Assembly: GCF_005862305.2 (NCBI RefSeq) | Contig: NZ_CP054022.1 | Span: 496,001-560,000 of the forward strand | Direction of reading: 5' to 3' | Length of the DNA stretch: 64,000 nucleotides | Origin: Rhizobium indicum | Lineage (GTDB): Bacteria; Pseudomonadota; Alphaproteobacteria; Rhizobiales; Rhizobiaceae | Part shown: in pieces, positions 63,891 to 64,000 of the stretch | Numbering within the stretch: the first letter of the stretch is position 1 | Layout of the letters: every line of letters starts with the position of its first letter | The notes under the pieces: generated by a model | The model's database searches: none | What the model was told of the DNA's origin: nothing | The model's input: only the letters and a program-made list of their open reading frames with translations | Translations under genes and position numbers: made by a program

Positions 63891-64000
63891 CCGACCTCCT
63901 TAGCATGGGCAGGCGGCCCGGCGGAAGCGTGACACGCTTTCCACAGCTGTTGCTTGGCCTCTATTCCCGACCGAAGCAGAAAGAGATGCTATCGCATGCG

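Noticed and set aside
1..64000. CRISPR arrays, tRNA or rRNA genes, intact insertion sequences
   Set aside because: No regularly spaced repeats, no recognisable RNA gene and no transposase with terminal repeats were seen when reading the window. tRNAscan-SE and ISfinder searches would settle it.

Overview
The window looks like part of an alphaproteobacterial genome of the Rhizobium/Agrobacterium group. It is GC-rich and densely packed, with many 4-bp ATGA/GTGA gene overlaps. It is dominated by sugar and nitrate/taurine-type ABC transporters with LacI, ROK, GntR, AraC, LysR and TetR regulators, the usual content of a rhizobial chromid, megaplasmid or catabolic chromosomal region. I saw no rRNA, tRNA, CRISPR array, replication gene, phage gene or intact insertion sequence. 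The species cannot be named from the sequence alone.

Layout. 0-0.9 kb: tail of an iron-type ABC permease and its ATPase. 0.9-9.7 kb (minus strand): a complete GlgE alpha-glucan operon, glgE > treS-maltokinase > glgB, which turns trehalose into maltose-1-phosphate and then branched glucan. 10-13.6 kb: metallo-hydrolase/phosphotransferase pair, CorA and a DUF4272 protein. 13.8-18.5 kb: chemoreceptor, NCS1 nucleobase-type permease and a lipoprotein alpha/beta hydrolase. 18.6-24.5 kb: RND efflux pump with two adaptor lipoproteins (TriABC-like) and a divergent TetR regulator with a palindromic operator. 24.6-28.2 kb: LacI, AraC and ROK regulators.

28.5-38.1 kb: a pectin/rhamnogalacturonan oligosaccharide locus. 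It has a complete ABC importer, a GH28-like enzyme, a GH105-like unsaturated uronyl hydrolase and an unrecognised 840-residue protein. A pair of near-identical 16-bp palindromes lies in the divergent promoter region. 38.3-42.8 kb: LysR regulator facing an FAD hydroxylase, an alpha/beta hydrolase and an MFS transporter that resemble parts of an aromatic or N-heterocycle pathway. 43-50.2 kb: DUF3422 protein, a chemoreceptor remnant, an odd three-gene operon (ICMT-like methyltransferase, E2-like acyltransferase, SDR with a SEC-C zinc tail), small lipoproteins, an L,D-transpeptidase and a lone SDR. The end of this stretch looks AT-richer and partly decayed.

50.2-55.9 kb: an alpha-L-fucosidase/ABC importer operon without its own ATPase, controlled by a divergent LacI regulator with two GAACCGGTTC operators. 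56-58.6 kb: GntR regulator, then an isochorismatase-like hydrolase overlapping a GlxA-type AraC regulator. 58.9-61.7 kb: NitT/TauT-type ABC importer. 61.8-63.9 kb: an OmpR/TctE-like two-component system reading towards it.

The candidates most worth following as undescribed biology are the 840-residue protein of the pectin locus, the ICMT/acyltransferase/SDR-SEC-C operon, and the GlgE with a large degenerate amylase-like N-terminal extension.
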